Notes under the pieces: model-generated | What the model was told of the DNA's origin: nothing | Seen by the model: the letters and a program-made list of their open reading frames with translations, nothing else | The model's database searches: none | Shown: positions 12,457-13,587 of the stretch, in pieces | Layout: the number at the start of each line of letters is the position of its first letter | Position numbering within the stretch: position 1 is the stretch's first letter | Assembly: GCA_035623615.1 (NCBI GenBank) | Contig: DASPTB010000179.1 | Span: 1-13,587 of the forward strand | Direction of reading: 5' to 3' | Origin: DASPTB01 sp035623615 | GTDB taxonomy: Bacteria; Actinomycetota; UBA4738 | DNA length: 13,587 nt | Translations under genes and position numbers: made by a program

Positions 12457-12927
12457 ATGCTGAAGGTTTCCCAGAAGACCGAGTACGCGATGCGGGCGAT
12501 GATCGAGCTCGCGGTGCGTCGTCAGGCCGACGAGGAGGGCCTGGTGCCCGCCCGCTCGATCGCCGACTCCCAGCAGATCCCCCTGCGTTTTCTGGAGCAG
12601 CAGCTGGGCGCCCTGCACAAGGCGGGGCTCGTCGAGAGCTTCCGTGGCGCAGGCGGTGGTTGTCGCCTGGCACGGGATCCGGCGGATATCCGGGTCGCCG
12701 ACGTCGTGGACGCGATCGAGGGGCCCATGTACCCGATGACGTGCCTGGACGCGGGCGACCACACGTGCTTCCAGGACGCTCAGTGCGGGCTGCAGGAGCT
12801 GTGGGGAGACGTTCACCTCGCCATTCGCCAGGTATTCGAGCGGATGACGGTCGCCGACCTGGCCACCCGTCACCGCAGGCGGGTGCAGGTCTTCGCTCCG
12901 AGCGAGCTGATCCGGCCTCGCTCCTGA
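12457..12927 (+). CDS. Rrf2-family transcriptional regulator with three conserved-type cysteines
   Basis: The product has 156 residues from ATG 12457, with GAGGT eight bases ahead. The N-terminal winged helix-turn-helix covers about 1-75: VSQKTEYAMRAMIELA, SIADSQQIPLRFLEQQL (recognition region), and the wing GAGGGCRLAR. After the dimer-helix start (VADVVDAIEG, 80-89) come Cys96, Cys104 and Cys110, a C-x7-C-x5-C spacing that to my knowledge equals that of the iron regulator RirA and is close to IscR and NsrR. It therefore probably binds an iron-sulfur cluster and senses iron, redox state or nitric oxide. No Fe-S assembly or target gene lies beside it; the next gene is on the other strand. Which signal it reads cannot be told from sequence. 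Confidence 0.9.
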   Translation: MLKVSQKTEYAMRAMIELAVRRQADEEGLVPARSIADSQQIPLRFLEQQLGALHKAGLVESFRGAGGGCRLARDPADIRVADVVDAIEGPMYPMTCLDAGDHTCFQDAQCGLQELWGDVHLAIRQVFERMTVADLATRHRRRVQVFAPSELIRPRS

Positions 12928-12938
12928 CGGACCCGGCC

Positions 12939-12955
12939 GGGCGCGAGGGGCGCCC
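12939..12955. terminator. Hairpin between the convergent Rrf2 and DUF5679 genes
   Basis: GGGCGC (12939-12944) and GCGCCC (12950-12955) form a 6-bp stem, all G-C pairs, around a 5-base loop, 11 bases past the Rrf2 stop. It is followed by no T-run. Placed between two converging genes, it may stop transcription from either side. Confidence 0.4.
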
Positions 12956-12988
12956 AGCCAGTGAAGAGGTCCGGTTCTCCCTGCTTGG

Positions 12989-13141
12989 CTAGGACGCCTT
13001 GCCGAGGATGCGCATCACGGTCGTGCCGCACACCGGGCACTTGCCCTTGGCGGCCCTGCGGCCGTTCTTGAGGGTCGTCTCCTCACCCTCGAACTCGCGC
13101 TTGGCCTTGCACTTCACGCAGTAAGCCTCGTACTGCGCCAT
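12989..13141 (-). CDS. DUF5679 small zinc-ribbon protein
   Basis: A 50-residue protein starting at ATG 13141 on the minus strand, behind a strong Shine-Dalgarno (AAGGAG, 13149-13154). The frame stays open further upstream, but the Shine-Dalgarno and the family-like start MAQYEAYCVKCK fix this one. Two CxxC pairs, Cys8/Cys11 and Cys35/Cys38, should bind one zinc ion. Between them lies a basic stretch (KNGRRAAKGK). It fits the small DUF5679 family of actinobacteria and Chloroflexi-like bacteria; no function is established that I know of. Size and charge suggest binding to nucleic acid or the ribosome, which is only inference. It lies 155 bases downstream of rlmN on the same strand. Confidence 0.85.
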   Translation of the reverse strand: MAQYEAYCVKCKAKREFEGEETTLKNGRRAAKGKCPVCGTTVMRILGKAS

Positions 13142-13192
13142 GGTTCGTCTCCTTCCCCCGCGGGTCTGTCCCGCTCTCTGCCAGATACGCCT

Positions 13193-13218
13193 CGAGGTCG
13201 CCCTGGCTGGCGACCTCG
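13193..13218 (-). terminator. Perfect 10-bp hairpin between rlmN and the DUF5679 gene
   Basis: CGAGGTCGCC (13193-13202) and GGCGACCTCG (13209-13218) are perfect inverted copies around a 6-base loop. It is the longest unbroken stem I found in the window. It lies 78 bases past the rlmN stop and 51 bases before the DUF5679 start. A terminator for rlmN is the simplest reading; an attenuator in a common transcript is the alternative. The minus strand shows no T-run after it. Confidence 0.5.
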
Positions 13219-13296
13219 TGCTCAATTGTGGGGGGCGTCCTCGGGGACTTCAACAACCGGGACACGGATTCGTGCATGGGTTCGAACGTGCGTGCG

Positions 13297-13587
13297 TTAT
13301 GCGAACACCGCGGAATCGTGCTCCAGACGCAGCTGGCCGCACGCCGCCTGGATCTCGCGGCCGCGTGTGTCGCGGATGGTCACGTTCACTCCCTCGCCTT
13401 CCAGGACCCCGACGAAGCCGGACATCCGGGCGGGAGTGCTGGGCTTCCAGGCGCTTCCCTCGACGTGGTTCATCGGGATGAGGTTCACGTGTGCCCGCAG
13501 ATGGTGGGCAATCGGCGCGAGCAACCGCGCCTGCTCGTCCTGATCGTTCACCCCGCGGATCATCGCCCACTCGATCGAGGGTCTGCG
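13297..13587 (-). CDS. rlmN: Dual-specificity 23S rRNA/tRNA adenine C2 methyltransferase RlmN, C-terminal part (partial)
   Basis: Only the last 96 residues are in the window; the rest, with the CxxxCxxC motif of this radical SAM enzyme, lies beyond 13587. RlmN methylates C2 of A2503 in 23S rRNA and A37 in some tRNAs. What is seen fits the family end: RRPSIEWAMIRGVND, then LIPMNHVEGSAWKPS, and IQAACGQLR, whose Cys matches Cys355 of E. coli RlmN, the residue that forms the methylene bridge to substrate. The TAA stop is at 13297-13299. It is read towards the DUF5679 gene. Confidence 0.93.
   Translation of the reverse strand, partial: RRPSIEWAMIRGVNDQDEQARLLAPIAHHLRAHVNLIPMNHVEGSAWKPSTPARMSGFVGVLEGEGVNVTIRDTRGREIQAACGQLRLEHDSAVFA

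Noticed and set aside
13083..13277. A 64-residue minus-strand frame between rlmN and the DUF5679 gene
   Set aside because: It overlaps the start of the DUF5679 gene in another frame, reads through the 10-bp hairpin, and has no convincing Shine-Dalgarno. Its less biased composition keeps it barely possible.
13271..13300. A GGTTCGAAC stretch that looks like a tRNA T-arm
   Set aside because: No matching acceptor, D or anticodon stems can be drawn around it.

Overview
This is a very GC-rich bacterial chromosome segment (about 70% G+C by eye) with tightly packed housekeeping genes. The gene content points to an actinobacterium (Actinomycetota). A CarD of mycobacterial type is present, and so is a DUF3263 gene directly followed by a LytR_C-domain gene, a pair I know from mycobacteria as Rv0430-Rv0431. 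There is also a DUF5679 zinc ribbon, GTG/TTG starts are frequent, and several promoters have a TANNNT -10 and little or no -35. I cannot place it more finely. I see no transposase, integrase, CRISPR array or phage gene, so this looks like core genome.

Layout. (1) 1-1326: 3' part of a YfhO-family membrane protein. (2) 1528-5449: carD, then a run of overlapping or nearly abutting genes: a membrane PIN-TRAM protein (YacL-like), ispD, ispF, rlmB and tRNA-Thr(TGT). The order mixes the mycobacterial carD-ispD-ispF-cysS-rlmB and the Bacillus yacL-ispD-ispF layouts, and cysS is missing. (3) 5549-6793: a Glu/Leu/Phe/Val-type dehydrogenase, probably glutamate dehydrogenase, with signs of a leaderless mRNA. 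(4) 6847-8476: DUF3263 protein, LytR_C protein and otsB (trehalose-6-phosphatase). (5) 8483-11168, minus strand: treT then otsA. They converge on otsB, so trehalose enzymes of two routes sit side by side: OtsA plus OtsB, and TreT. (6) 11224-12396: AI-2E/PerM-family membrane protein, divergent from treT, with overlapping -10 boxes. (7) 12457-12927: Rrf2-family regulator with three cysteines spaced as in iron-sulfur members. (8) 12989-13587, minus strand: DUF5679 zinc ribbon and the 3' end of rlmN.

How the parts relate. Region 2 joins transcription control (CarD), isoprenoid precursor synthesis (IspD and IspF, consecutive enzymes apart from IspE in the MEP pathway) and translation (RlmB, tRNA-Thr). 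Regions 4 and 5 supply trehalose, a compatible solute and cell-envelope sugar.

The most notable signals are fine-scale: a probable CTG start for ispD; the rlmB stop codon formed inside the anticodon loop of tRNA-Thr; an 8-bp inverted repeat just upstream of the gdh -10; overlapping divergent -10 boxes between treT and the AI-2E gene; one hairpin that contains both convergent stop codons of otsB and otsA; and a perfect 10-bp hairpin between rlmN and the DUF5679 gene. I found no convincing wholly new multi-gene system.
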